From NCBI RefSeq assembly GCF_037038585.1, contig NC_092525.1, forward strand, positions 31,522,367-31,586,366: 64,000 nucleotides of DNA, given 5' to 3'. The position numbers and the translations under genes were made by a program. Numbering within the stretch: the first letter of the stretch is position 1; every line of letters starts with the position of its first letter. The notes beneath the pieces are model-generated. The model ran no database searches. It was given only the letters and a program-made list of their open reading frames with translations, and was not told the DNA's origin. Positions 22,561-35,400 of the stretch are shown in pieces. Source of the stretch: Patagioenas fasciata. Its lineage: Eukaryota > Chordata > Aves > Columbiformes > Columbidae.

Positions 22561-25500
22561 CACTGCTCAGTTGTTGGCACTACAATATTCATCAGCTCCT
22601 GTCTCCTAGGCAGGTTCCACTGCTTGATTGGACATGGGATGTTTCTAGGTGTGTCTCTTGCCAAGAAGCTTTTGCATTTTAAGAGTACGTAATAGACCAT
22701 AATAACCTTCTTCTGTGGTAAGAACTGTTGTATGTATATTTATTAATCAGTACTGTCTTATTGTTATGAACAGTGCTCACTGGTTAGTAACAAATAATCA
22801 GGTGTGCTAGCAGATGTTTCCAAACCAGCCTTTTATGGGTTTAAAATTTGGAGAGATTTTAATCTTGGATTTTAATTGTGGCAGTTGTTCCTCAGTATGC
22901 TAGCGCTGTTTTTTAAAATTTGGAATTAAAAGAAATATGATTATATACTAGTAAGGGGTATTCTCAAATCCACAGAGAATAAGATTAAAATCCGCGTTGT
23001 AATATTTTGAGAGAGAAATGCTTATAATAAGATTTCACATGGTCTGCATTTTTCATAAAAATGATATGGTTAATTAGTTTTTAGTTAAATAATACATGGG
23101 ATCTTTCTTCTCAGGTTGTGTAATGTTCAGGGCAATTTTATTTTTCTTAGACATGTGCATTGTGGGTTTTTTGGTCAATTTCTTGAATTATTTGGAAAAT
23201 AAAATTAGTCTCATTTTAACACATCTTTCCAGGTGCCTTTAAAAAAATCAGGGAGAATCTTGAGGAAAAATACAGGAATATGCTGGATACATTTTTGTTT
23301 TGTACTTACAGTTTTATGTCAATTTTACTGTCAAACAAAAAGATGCAATGATTGCTTTGAGAGGACACAGAGGGATTGAAAATAATAGAAACATACTACA
23401 TAGACAAGTCTGCATGTAAATGTCTGTGATCTAATACTGTTGGAGTATGGTAGAAACGGCTAATAAAAACAGCAGCTGTAATACCCAGTCGGCGTAACAT
23501 CTGCTTTCCCACTTTTACAGCAGTAGTGCTTAGAGCTCATTTCACATGACTGTACTTGTTTCTGCTCTTGGAAAAATGTTGCAGTCATGACACAAGCATC
23601 AGCTTCCTTGTGAGGGATGATACAGTAAGCCATACTAAAAAGAGGTTTTCACTGTCATGTTGCAGTAGTAATCTACTTTTAGCAAATATATAACTGAAAA
23701 CAAAGAACCTTTTAATGATAAAGAACTTATTTTAAGCAAATAGTTTTTAAAGAAGTAACTCTTCCATCAAACTGTATCAAAAATACAAGGAATTTCAGGC
23801 AAAGGTTCTTCCTGTTAAGTTACATGGATTTGGTTCTAGTTCTTCTGCATATTTCTTATTTTTGGAGCATCAATTTTGTGCTTTAGAATAGTAAAGTCGT
23901 GTTCTTTACATACATCAGGAGTGTCTCCACAGTTAGTAATGTTACAGAGTGGATTTTTTTCTCATAATTTTAACTCTCAGCACCAGTCAACACCAGAGGG
24001 TGCTGAAATGCAACACAGTATTCACAAATTCCTAGTAAAATAGTGTTATATACATAATATGCCTTTTCTAAATATTGCTGTTTTGATCTCTCTCAGCCTT
24101 TTCTTGTTTGCATGTTCACCACCATGATACTGTAATACCAGAATGCCCCTGGTTCTAGGTTTCCTTATAATGACAGCAACACATTCTTCTCACCAGAGGC
24201 TGGCACCGTCAAAGAAAGATTTTCAAGTATGCAGATAAACTTATCTACAACAGCAACTCATGTCATGTCCTTGTCTTGCGTGTCCTGGCTTTACTTCTGT
24301 GTGCAGGGGTCAGAGACTGTGGTTTTTGTAGCTGTATGCCATGCTGTCAGCAAAGGAAGAAATTACTAAGAACTTTGAAATGCATTAATCATTCTTAGGC
24401 AAAACCTCATGGTGCAATTAATTTTACAGTTCCCTTATTTATGTGATGTTTTTTCAGGGCTGAAGTGTTTAGGATCTACACATGTTCCTCTCTTCAACCT
24501 CATTTCCTCCAACTCTTGGAGGCTAGCATACTTCAGCACAAGGGGAACCAAAATGCCAGTATTATTCTTAGAGGCACTTGCATTTTATGAGCCTAGAAAT
24601 TTGACTTCAAGAAATTAGATGTTGTGCCTTTGTTCCTTGGATGGGAAAAATTGTAAGATACTCTGACTGACTGACATATATATTTTTACTTTGAAAAGAT
24701 AAAGAATACTATACCTCATAGTCCCTACTACTGAAGAACTGCAGTGTATTTCTAAAGTTGTTTTTAGTTCGTGAACCAGTTAAGGGAAGATACATGTCTC
24801 TGGCTAAAGGATATTCTCAGACAGTATTTGTCAGACTTGAGTCAAGGAAAATTGTTCAGCAGTTTACAATCATTATAACGGTGGAGCGGGTTGGTGAATA
24901 TCCTCTATGTGCATTTGATCGAGTGCTTGTAAAGAAGCAAATGATGCTTTGTGTCTTCCTCTTTGGTCCCACTCAGCAGTAAACTAAATTCAAATAATAA
25001 ACTGCTAAGTCTAAAATTCTTGAAAGCAACCATTAATTTAATACCTATAGGGTTTATTTCTTCCCTAGCAGCTGGTTGCAATCACCAGTGCAAATGTTTA
25101 AACAATTATCTACATGATTTGTTGCATTAAAGATATGTATCTAAGTGCATTATTGGTTCCTGCAGTAAATTACACCTCCAAATTGTGCAAGGATTGCATC
25201 GTCCTTTGCACTGGATTATATGATTGGAATTATGATTAGATTCCAGGCTAAGAACACTTTTTGTCATATAAAAGGCTTTCTGAAAAAGAAAAAAAAGGAA
25301 AGTAATCTAGTCACTGTTGGAATCTTTTCTGTATATCTTTAATGAAAGGCCTCTCATTTTATTTGTTGGAGTAGTGTCATCAGATTAGTGCTGCTTTCTT
25401 AAGTGTGTATAATCTAATTCAAGCATCATAGAATAATTTAAAAATCAATGTAGCCTAGGTTTGTTTTGAAATAAAGAGGGGAGTAGCACATCAGTAAACA

Positions 25501-28500
25501 TCAGTTCATCATGTTTAATTAGCTAATAGGGATTTTCTGAAGCTATTAAGCAGGATCTGAAATAGCAAATTGGATATAGGTGTATTAATTTATGCAGAAA
25601 TTCTGTTGTGGAAACTGGAAACTTTAAATCTGACTCTTTTCCTTTATAGAGACACTACCTTTTTTAAATTAACAGAAATTAGAAAAAAGTGTGTCTACAT
25701 ATTTTCAGTAGCTCCATCAGTAATGTGAAGTGTTTCTTTTAGTCCCCTTCCACCAAGCTATTAAATAAAAAAGATTCATATTTGTCTCCATCTTTAGATC
25801 ACTTGCAGGAAATAAAAGATCACAAACAACTCAGAAATTTCTTTACATATCAATATATCAAATGCAAATAAGTGAACTTTGCAGTTAGAGCAGTGACCTT
25901 CAACCAGAGTCTGAGTCAAGAATTTCTGTTTCCAAGGCTTCTCATTCATGCTGAGTATTTTACTGGCATAATGTATGGATCTTTTGTGGTGTGGTGGTTG
26001 CTGGAAGATGAATGAGGGCCCTCTGGCTCATTTATCCTACTCTGAGTTGGGATTTGAACTATGTTGCCAGAAAAGAAAGTTCAATGCTCTCACTTTCAAT
26101 TCTAATCCCCTCATCCTTTGGCTTGCTATAGCAGCTCCCTGTTGCATGATTATTTCTTCAACTATAGAACCTAGTGGTAGTTTTGGAAAAACAGTAATAG
26201 TGGAGTGGTTTTGAAAAACAGCTAACATTTAGTGAATATTGTATGGTTGTGCTTTTGAAGCTCTCTATCATTATAAATATTTTGTATCTTAGAATGAGAA
26301 AAAAAAAAATCTGTATTTCTAATAATTTAATTTCACTTCCTCCATACACTGTCTGTCTTTTTTTCAGTTTGGTTGTTCTCTTTTTGTTTTGTCCCTGTCC
26401 CAAACAGGGATTCAGTCAAAAGATGGCATACCAGCCGATACAATTCATGTATGGGGTTTTTTTTAACAATTGGGAGAAAAATGGTTTATTAACATTTTTA
26501 TGTTTAGTTTTTAATGAAACCTTTTATCTGGCCAAGGGTTGATTTACTTCCAGTGTAATTAACATGTTTACAGACTCTTCCGCTAGTAAAACTTCACCAT
26601 TGCTCATGTCATAGTGGGCCAGGGGGAGGAAGTACACATGGAACACTCTGGTCATTCTTGTGTGCCAGATTATTCTCTAATCATTCTTTACTGCAGGCTT
26701 TCAGCTCTTTGTTTTGGTCTATGCTAGATTCCTGTTCTCTGTTATCTTTACTCTCTTTACTAACTTCAGCTTAAAATTTTCTTGATATTTTTTCATCTGG
26801 CTAGTTTTAGCATCTGTTTTTCTTCCTCTTTACTGCATCTCACATTTTTCTGCCTGAACTTCTCTTATTAACAAAGAGTTTATTTCCTAGTTTTTGAAAA
26901 TACTTTTAGACTTCTCTAGAAGTGGAGGATTCTATGAACCCATAAGAGGGAAAGTAAAAAGTAAAAGGACAAGATGGTTTGAGGAGGGGGATAAAATGGC
27001 ATTGTTTAGTTACACCTGGAGAATTACTTCAGAAAAACTGAAAAAAAAAAAATCAGAATTAATCAAAAACAGTTTAGGAAACTTCTCACATTATTCCATC
27101 CATGGAGTTTAGGAACCATCAATAATCTCTAACATTTCAGTGAAGGAAAGATGAGCTCTCAGAGTGATTTTTCATACAGGTACCAGGCAAAAGTCCTCAA
27201 GTGCAGTATTCTTGACTGGTATTCCACTGTTTTTCTGAGTATAAGCTCTGTTTGTACATCCATGCCCAGCCATGTCATTAGAAATGAAAGCAGAAAATTT
27301 CCTTACAATGTTAAATACCTAATGGAAATATATATTTGTATTGCAGCTTAGTGTACTTGGGATACTTATAGTCCTCTTACAACTACACAGTACCATGACT
27401 ACTATGTTACAGGCTTGTGTACCTTTTTCATTAGATTTCTGAATGTATCAGTTAATGTTAATATGACTTTTAAGATTAATATAGATACTTGTGCTAATAA
27501 ACTTCAGGTTTTACAAGGCGATGCTGCCAGCCTTGACACTTGCTTACCCCCTTGTTCCAACACAGATCAGACGCTCCCCCACAGTGAGCCCAAACTAGGC
27601 TCACTTTGAAAGCGTATCTATTTAAACAAGCCCTCTGGGACAGGAGATGAGCTAGGTTCTGTTTTAGTTTTATTTCATGGAATAGTGCTGCTGATGTACA
27701 AGTCTGTGTTACTTTTGCATGCAGATTTACTATTGTAATGTAAACAGAGTGTCTTTGAAATAGGTGGAGTATAAATGACGGAAAATATATCAAAGGAGAG
27801 TTGCTGTTACTACTGCACAGAGTTGTACATGAGCTATTTGTCTTCTTTTGCTCTTCTAGTGAGAATATGTAAAGCTTCAGATGGATGCCAAAGCAAAGGT
27901 TTAATGAGTTAAACTTATGTGCTTACAAGCACTGAAGCACTCCTTTCAGATTGTACAGCATAAAATTTGTGATGAGGAGTTTATCTGGTAAATGCAAGAT
28001 TACCGACATAACACAGTCAAAGGCAAAGTAGTACTGCAGGTGGAAGCCCACCTGTAATGCATTGGGATTAACGCAGTCTAAGATACACTTGTGCTGCTGA
28101 ACAAGTGTTCAGTTATTGCTGCAGATTGAGGGCTTGGGTGAAGCAATCAGTGTTGCTCTGAACACAGCTGAGTTCTAAATTGTGCTTGAGAATCAAGCAT
28201 ATACTGCAGCAGCATGAATCATCCTGTGTCTGTACTGGTGCTATGTTATTGCAGAAGATTGCTACATAATGTGGTGGGGCAAGGCTGCAGAGCCTTCTGA
28301 TGAAGAGGCTCAACGCACAGCACACTGTCAATGGAAGCTTGTTGTGAGGAATGCTGCAGTACAGAAGTCAGCAGGTAAGGAAAGCTCAGTGGTGATGACT
28401 GAGAAATGAATAGAATCTGACCTCAAACCTCCATTTAAAGGTGGCTTGTGGCTTGAATGCAGGAACATTGCATCAAGGAGTAGGAGGGCAACAGGAGGGG

Positions 28501-29317
28501 ACTGGAAAGAAATCCTTTGGGCTACCTGCAGAAAGACCAATAGAACTGTTGTATAGACAGACTTGAGGTTTTCTACAACAAAATTAATAAAAAATACTTT
28601 GAACAAATTTGAATTGGCATTGCAAGTTCAGACTGGCTCAGCATTTTGTTACCACCTGTGGGGTTTTTTATCTGGCTCTATGAATCCTGGCACTGCCTCT
28701 GTCTTCAAAGGGAAGGAAAAGAGTTCTTTGTTTAGCAGACTTGCCAAGTGTTCATAAAAAATATGACTGGTAGCATTTTTTCAAGCAAACTCAGTTGATT
28801 CAAAGACATTCCTGACTCACCACCAATATTTTCTCCAACTAGAACCCAAGTATCTTAACATTTCAGCTAGCTAGCTCTTTGGGTTCAAAGGTATAGTAGA
28901 AAAATAAGCTATTGCTTTTTGCACATAGGCTCAGATGCTAGAATTTAGTAAGTGGATTCTCTGTCTGACCCTTACAGGCAGACTGACTTACTAAGGTTGA
29001 TGAGATTATGACTCATACTGCTCTTTATGACTGAGGTACCCATAAAGCAGCTTCTGAACTGTTGCAATTTTTAGCCCAAATTTTAATGATACTCCAACAT
29101 TTTTTTATTGCTTGTTGTCTCAATGCAAGTTACCTGGTCTTGTGAGTTATAGCCCTAAATGTCGCATATGCAAAGGCATTAAGTTTAGAAGAAAGAGAGA
29201 ACATCAATCTATAAATGAAAATAGAATTTAGGTTAAAACTACATTTGTTCCAGCTTTGTGCCCAGTGCTCTACAGATCATTCTCACTTAATACAATAGTT
29301 TATTTTAATAAGCCTAC
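22561..29317. other. Non-coding stretch, presumed BCAR3 intron
   Basis: This is AT-rich sequence with no supported gene. A 74-codon frame at 24758-24982 and others near 26.0-26.5 and 27.5-28.6 kb show no recognisable domain and no flanking gene signals. Confidence 0.5.
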
Positions 29318-29371
29318 TTATTTGGACTTGATCCTAAAGGTATTTTCCAAGCTAAATGATTCTATGATTGA
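29318..29371 (+). mobile_element. CR1 LINE 3' tail fragment
   Basis: The run TTTGGACTTGATCCTAAAGG, then TATTTTCCAAGCTAAATGA and TTCTATGATTG, matches the terminal 50 bp of CR1 elements on the + strand. Only the tail is preserved. A run of 19 T follows at 29405. Confidence 0.75.
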
Positions 29372-29404
29372 TTATTGATGATAATCAGAAAATGCACTTT
29401 TTAA

Positions 29405-29423
29405 TTTTTTTTTTTTTTTTTTT
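29405..29423. repeat. Poly-T run
   Basis: Nineteen consecutive T. It is not clearly the tail of any element, because the CR1 just before it ends in the ATTCTATG type and not in poly(A). Confidence 0.9.
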
Positions 29424-32400
29424 AATTTCCCTGTGTAATTATGAGTTGATTAAAAAGGCACAAATTGGTGGGTGACTTTACTTTCTGAGGGGGCGGAATT
29501 TACAACTACATTATTTTTCATTTCAGGCAAGTTGGTTGTTTCTGTTATTGCATATTATGTAGCTTTATTAAGTGTATCTGGAGGTAGCAGCTAGTATGTT
29601 CCGCTCTAAATCCTTAAACAGTTCTTGTAACTTCATTATCTTTGCTATGTAACCAGACGTCATAAGCAGTAGATGTTTTTGCTATTCACTTGCTTTGGAA
29701 ATAATACCAGCAATTTTTTAACAAAATATAATTTGCTATTATATAGTTTGCTATGTTTTATAAATAAGAAATATTTTTATTTCAAAGTAATTTAATTTAC
29801 TGTAAAAAGTTGCAAAATAAGCCTTTTATGTTACATGAATTGCCACGGCTTAGCACGAATGTGTTTTTCCTGTTCTCTTAGATCTTATCATTAGGTATAT
29901 GTTGGGTTTGTGAGATTCAGTACATAATTGGAACAGTTATAATCTAAGTAATCAACATTAAATGTTTTGGCTAGTGTTTTTTCCTCTTAATCCATTATTT
30001 AATTAAATAGCAGTAGTTTACATTAGGGGCTGTGCTTGAGATTGTAAAATAAAAGCCAAGAAAAGGAGTGCATGGGTGGCTAGGAAAACATACCAGGCAT
30101 GCCCTTGCAGCTTGGGGTACCAGAATAATGGAGAGGAGTGGGAGGGAGAGAAAAAGAAGGAAGAGATTATTCTTGTTGTTAACTACACAGTTCAAAAATT
30201 CAGAGCAGCCAAGCAGTAAGAATACGTGTACATGAGAGCAAAGGCAGGTTGCAAAGTAGAAAGGCTCAAGGCTACTAAGCTGTTGCAGAAAAGAAGAAAC
30301 CAACTCAGATGAATTGAGACTTCTAATCCATTTCAACACAAAATCAGCCAGGTTTGCTCAAAGCACCTTTGTCAGTGTCTTAAGCTAAAAAGATTGATTT
30401 AGCACTGGCATATGTGAGGAGTGCCAGCACAGTCCCTTCTTTGGTTACACTGCAATAAACTGCAAAATAGGGGCATAATGAAGCACAACTTGAAAAGAGA
30501 GCATGTGTTTGTCCATTGGCTATCATTTAGCAAACGCACACCTGTGCTCTATTTTGTTATTATTGCTTCTGCAGTTGGATTCTTATCACATCTCATTTGG
30601 TAGGTTAAGTAGTGCTCAATTCCTAGAGTTATATGGTTGTATGGATATTTCAGCCTTTTAAAAAAGTTATATTATTTGCAGAATAACTTGAAAGAAATAA
30701 AAGTTCAAGCACCGGAAGGCAAATGAAAAGCATGTTGTTTTTAAACAAAAAACTGTGGGGCCTGATTCAGGAGTTCTGTGTGTGTAAAGTCAAATATTGT
30801 GTATGAGCAGCCTTATTTAAAAAATATGAAACTCCTGCTATTTCCTTCCCATTCTGAAGGACAGAAGAGATGAAGATGTGTCTATGATAAAACATTTAAG
30901 AAACCTATTGCAGTAGTGACTTGTAGTTAAAGAATTTGAGATAGGCTCTTTATTTGAATAGTCCTGGATCTGCACATTTTTAGAAAATGCACAATCTGCA
31001 CGGAAACAATTATTTTGTTTTGTTTGCTTTGGTTTGTAAAAGAGGACCATTTCACATATCCAGTTTAGTATTTCACCATGCAAACGGTAGACTTGGTGCA
31101 ATGGAAGTTAGTTACTTCTGGAATGAAGTGGTTGAGGAGTTGAAAGTAGCAGGACTAGAATGTTTTAAATTGGATTAGTCTAAAGTGAAATTTAAGCTTG
31201 GAATCACAGCTGTAATTTCATTTTCTCTTTATCCCCTCTGCCCCCAGAGAGCTTAGCATGCCAGCTTTAACCGGATTTCTGACTATATGGTGTATGCATT
31301 TGCAGCCTGTTACTATTGGGTGCATTACAGGCCCTGGTTGGTCAAGCTGAGAAGCAGCTGTGGAGCATTTTTAACAGTGCATGCTTACTCAAGTTCAGCA
31401 TGGCACTTAAGCTGTTTGGATTGTCCTCAGGTCCAGGTAGAATGAATTCCCATCTAGCTACAAAAGGCCACATAGACATACAGAAAGAGGAAAGACTTGC
31501 TAGATTGTAGTGACCAACACTTCCTGTTGAAGTGCTTGATGATCTTAGTTCTATCTATTTATTAAACTAGAGTCTGCATCACATAAATGCTGTTACAATT
31601 AGCCCTAGTCTTCAAAATATCTGCTAAGTTGCATGTACGGATTAAATTTGGAGATTTGTACTAGTATTTTCTGGTGAAATGCTATGTTCATTAATACTTG
31701 ATCATTTGACTGGTGTCAAATCACCTGCAAGAGCAAATCTGAGATGCATCAAGCATGAACATTTACCGTTTCTGTCAATCAATAAGTATACACAGTACAC
31801 TCTTCATGTTTACTTTAGCCAGTTTACTTTAGGCCATAACTAGTCTGGGCATAGAGCTGGGGAATTGCCAATATGCTGGATCAAGTATTGTTAAATTCTG
31901 CAAGAGCAAAGTGACACTTTCAGAATTCCTGGAACTAATTTGCACTAGTGGAACAGGTTTGTGCCAGATGAAATGCAACATCTGCATGGAATCAGATGAG
32001 AAGTATATCAGTGTCTTCATAAGTCTCACTTATAAAAGTGTCGTAAGAACGTAAGTACACAGGGATACTTATTACCCCAGGATATCACCACAGCTGTTGG
32101 TAGTTCATTGTGTAAAAATTTTCAGGGATTTTGCTTATCTTTGTTTTAAATAGTTTTTGATTTTGTTGTTTAGTTTTCTCTGCACATACTGTCTTTTAAG
32201 CTTATTTATACTTTTGCTACCCAAATATCTGTGACAGTATGTTCCCCATTGAATAAGATTGTATGAAAAACTGCTGCTTCTGTTTTAGAGCTTCTGCTTA
32301 GTAATTAAAAATATGTTGATGTTATGAATTGGAGAAAGTTGCACTGCTGTTACATAAAGAAGGTTAAAGAAGGGTGGTTAGTCTATGCCTTCCATAAGCA

Positions 32401-35400
32401 GTACATAAAGAATCATGAACCACTGTCTTAGTTGTTTCTTTTAAGCTACTGGTGATAGGTACTGGCTTTCTACCAACTGAAAATACCTCGTTTGAAGTCT
32501 GTCAGAAGAATAAAGTAACTCAGTGTTTGTGGTATTATTTGTGAAATGTCTGGAAAACAGAACTCTATCACAAGGAGAAAACCAAATAAGTATATTCCAT
32601 ATAACTGAATTATTCTGACACAATAGTCTGAGTAGATACTAAGGCACACACTTTAATTAGCTGTGAATGACAATCTGCAGTGTGGTTGCTGAGTTGCTAA
32701 GTCAGTATGTATTTGAGTCCTGATTGGTATTTTGTAGACTCTTTATGTAAACATTGGTGAGAACAGCATATACAAGTCGAGTAATTTTCTGTGTTTGTTT
32801 CTCTGTAGTCTGTAATAGATTTGCTAAATGTTGGACTGAACTAAAAATCCAGGTTAGAAGTGACACTTCAGTGCCTAGCCTGCTAACAGTAATTATGCTA
32901 ATGGTTTCTTTTCAGAATATTCGGTATCCTTAAGTCCTTCACAACAGTTTGACAAAATTAACAAAACAAAAAACACACACAAAAACAACCACCAACAACA
33001 AAACAACCCTTTGATTATGATAGCTGAAGAATGATTTGAACAAGGAAACATGAAGAAAATCATGGATTAAAATAAATGAATTAGAGTATTGATAGTCTGC
33101 TTGATACGTTGCATGATACTGCATATTCCTACTAGTTCTGTCTGCTAGGAGCTATTATTGTAAAAAGCACTCCTTTAGGTTCAAGCTTAACAGCATGTGT
33201 AATGTCTGTGACAGTCTGAGCCCTTGGAGATGGAATTGGTTGAACAGAATAGTCTATTCAGATGAATGCAGGGGGTTCATTCACATGGAAATCATTCCTG
33301 GCACAGTGGATATGAGTTGGAATGAGTGAAAGAGGAAACAAAAAGGAGCCACAGAGGGCTGATTTGCCAGCACCATTGAATCAGCAGAGCTTCATTGTTC
33401 ACAATAAATGTAAGTTACTTTACATCACATCAGTCTTACCCAAAGTTTTAAGAAGTAGTGGTGAGACATAGTTCTACCGTAAAAGATTAATTTGAAACCT
33501 CATTTTCTTGTAGCTGTATAAATAAACCATGTTATGCCATTATAGCAGCAAACTTTAAACTGATTTTCATCTTCCTTAAAAGCTCATAGGTGTTTTTGTA
33601 TGATACTGAAAAATGGAATCAGTCTTTTATAGTTTAAATTGGTGAAGAGGGCAGGAAAAATGCAGAGATAGCCAGTGCCAGCAAAAGCCTGGTATTTATA
33701 CCTAGGAAATCTGTGTTTTTCTGAATTTTGCTGTGTCAGACATGTTTCCACTAGGAGGAGTTGTCACTGTATGCTCTAAGAGTATCAGACTTGCGCTTTA
33801 ATTATTTAACTCATTTGATGGAAAGTGCAATTAGTTGTAGTTGCAATGTGAAATATCTACAAAGTTCACCTATATCTGACTGGCTTGTTGTATATACTGC
33901 AAACTAGTATGAATATAAAAAGAAGCTTGCAGCTTATGTTTGACAAAGCTGCAAACTTACGTTTGTCAATTGCATTTAGGGCAAAAATTGAGTGCATTTC
34001 CTAGAGACTACAATTTATTTCGAATTTCCTGTTTTTCATAGAATATTTTGAAAACTTGAGAATTTCAGAGTGTTAAATTATGTTTTAATAGTCACAGTTA
34101 AGGGAAAAGCTCAAAATGAAATGTCAGGATGTTTGGAAAGCCCAAGAAAGAGGCAAGAGGGAGGAAAGTTAAATACACACATACCCACTTTTCAAAAATT
34201 ACAATGAAGCTAATTTGACAAAACCATAGCTGAATTACGAATCTGGTCTTACATGTCACTTACCTTGTATATGGAGTATATCAAATCAACAGCAGCAGCA
34301 TCTTTTGATAATTCTGAGATATTGTGATAGAGGATAGAAGAAAACTAATTAATTACATGTGTAGTAAAACATTGCATTATGAACAGTTGGATTTAAAAGC
34401 TACATATAAACCACTTTTCTCTATGCTTTTACTATGTTTTTTACTTCAAATATGTCCCATTATGTATGACTGCAAGTGTGCATGTTCTTAAGATAATACA
34501 GAAAAGCACTCTGAAAGTAAAAGCTAAGTTCAGTTCAGTAGATCAGAGTGCAACCTAGGAACCTCCCATTATTACCATTTGGTAACTTTTTGACAGCAAC
34601 TTCATTTTGTAAAAGTCTCTGAACAGCTGGTGTACAGAAACAGAACTGTACAAACTTAAGCTGGATTTCGATTGTGTATTTTGATGTAAAAAAACATAAG
34701 TTGTATAAATTCTGTGGGTAGTACTGCAAGACCTTCAAAATAAGGATTTCAAAATACTATAACTTCACTCTTGAGTATTTCAAGTAATAATGGAAGAAAA
34801 AGTCTCCCTGAATAAATATAAGCAACTCATGGAGTAGCCATGGTTTTACCACATAAAAATCTGGTGACCTGACTTAAACCTATGATGGTCTCTTTATTGC
34901 AGGAAACCTGAGATGTACAGGAAGTGACAGTGTTTGGTACAGGTTAATAAAACATAGATCTTTTATTGCCCCCTAATACATGCTGTCCTTTTATAGTTTT
35001 GTTTCCTTCCTTGCTCTGGAAAAGAAGGATATTCATTTATCAATAGGGGAACATCTGCTAACATCTGCCACACACCTTGCTGGTGTGTTTATAATCATAT
35101 TCTGGATGTTAAAAATATTGGCATTGCATGCCCTAAGCAAGAGTTGAATCTATTTTCAGAAAAAAATAGTGTAAAAGTAGAAGAATAATAGGAAACTCCC
35201 TCTGCATAAAACCAATTTTCATAATGATGTGTTTACGGTCTTACACTTTATTTTGTAGTTCCATTTTACTCTTAAACTTGACCAGGCTCTGAATATATCT
35301 TGTGTTCTGACCACTAGGTTGTACCCTGCATCCAATTAAGTGTAATATTGGTTAGATAAGAGGTGTTTGAGTTAATGTTTCTGTTACCTTTCTTCACCAA

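Noticed and set aside
22213-22563. 116-codon - strand frame with hydrophobic Phe/Val/Cys-rich sequence
   Set aside because: It is a direct translation of the A/C-rich low-complexity tract.
24758-24982. 74-codon + strand frame with reasonably protein-like composition
   Set aside because: No known family, no splice or promoter context. Frames of this length are expected by chance in 64 kb.
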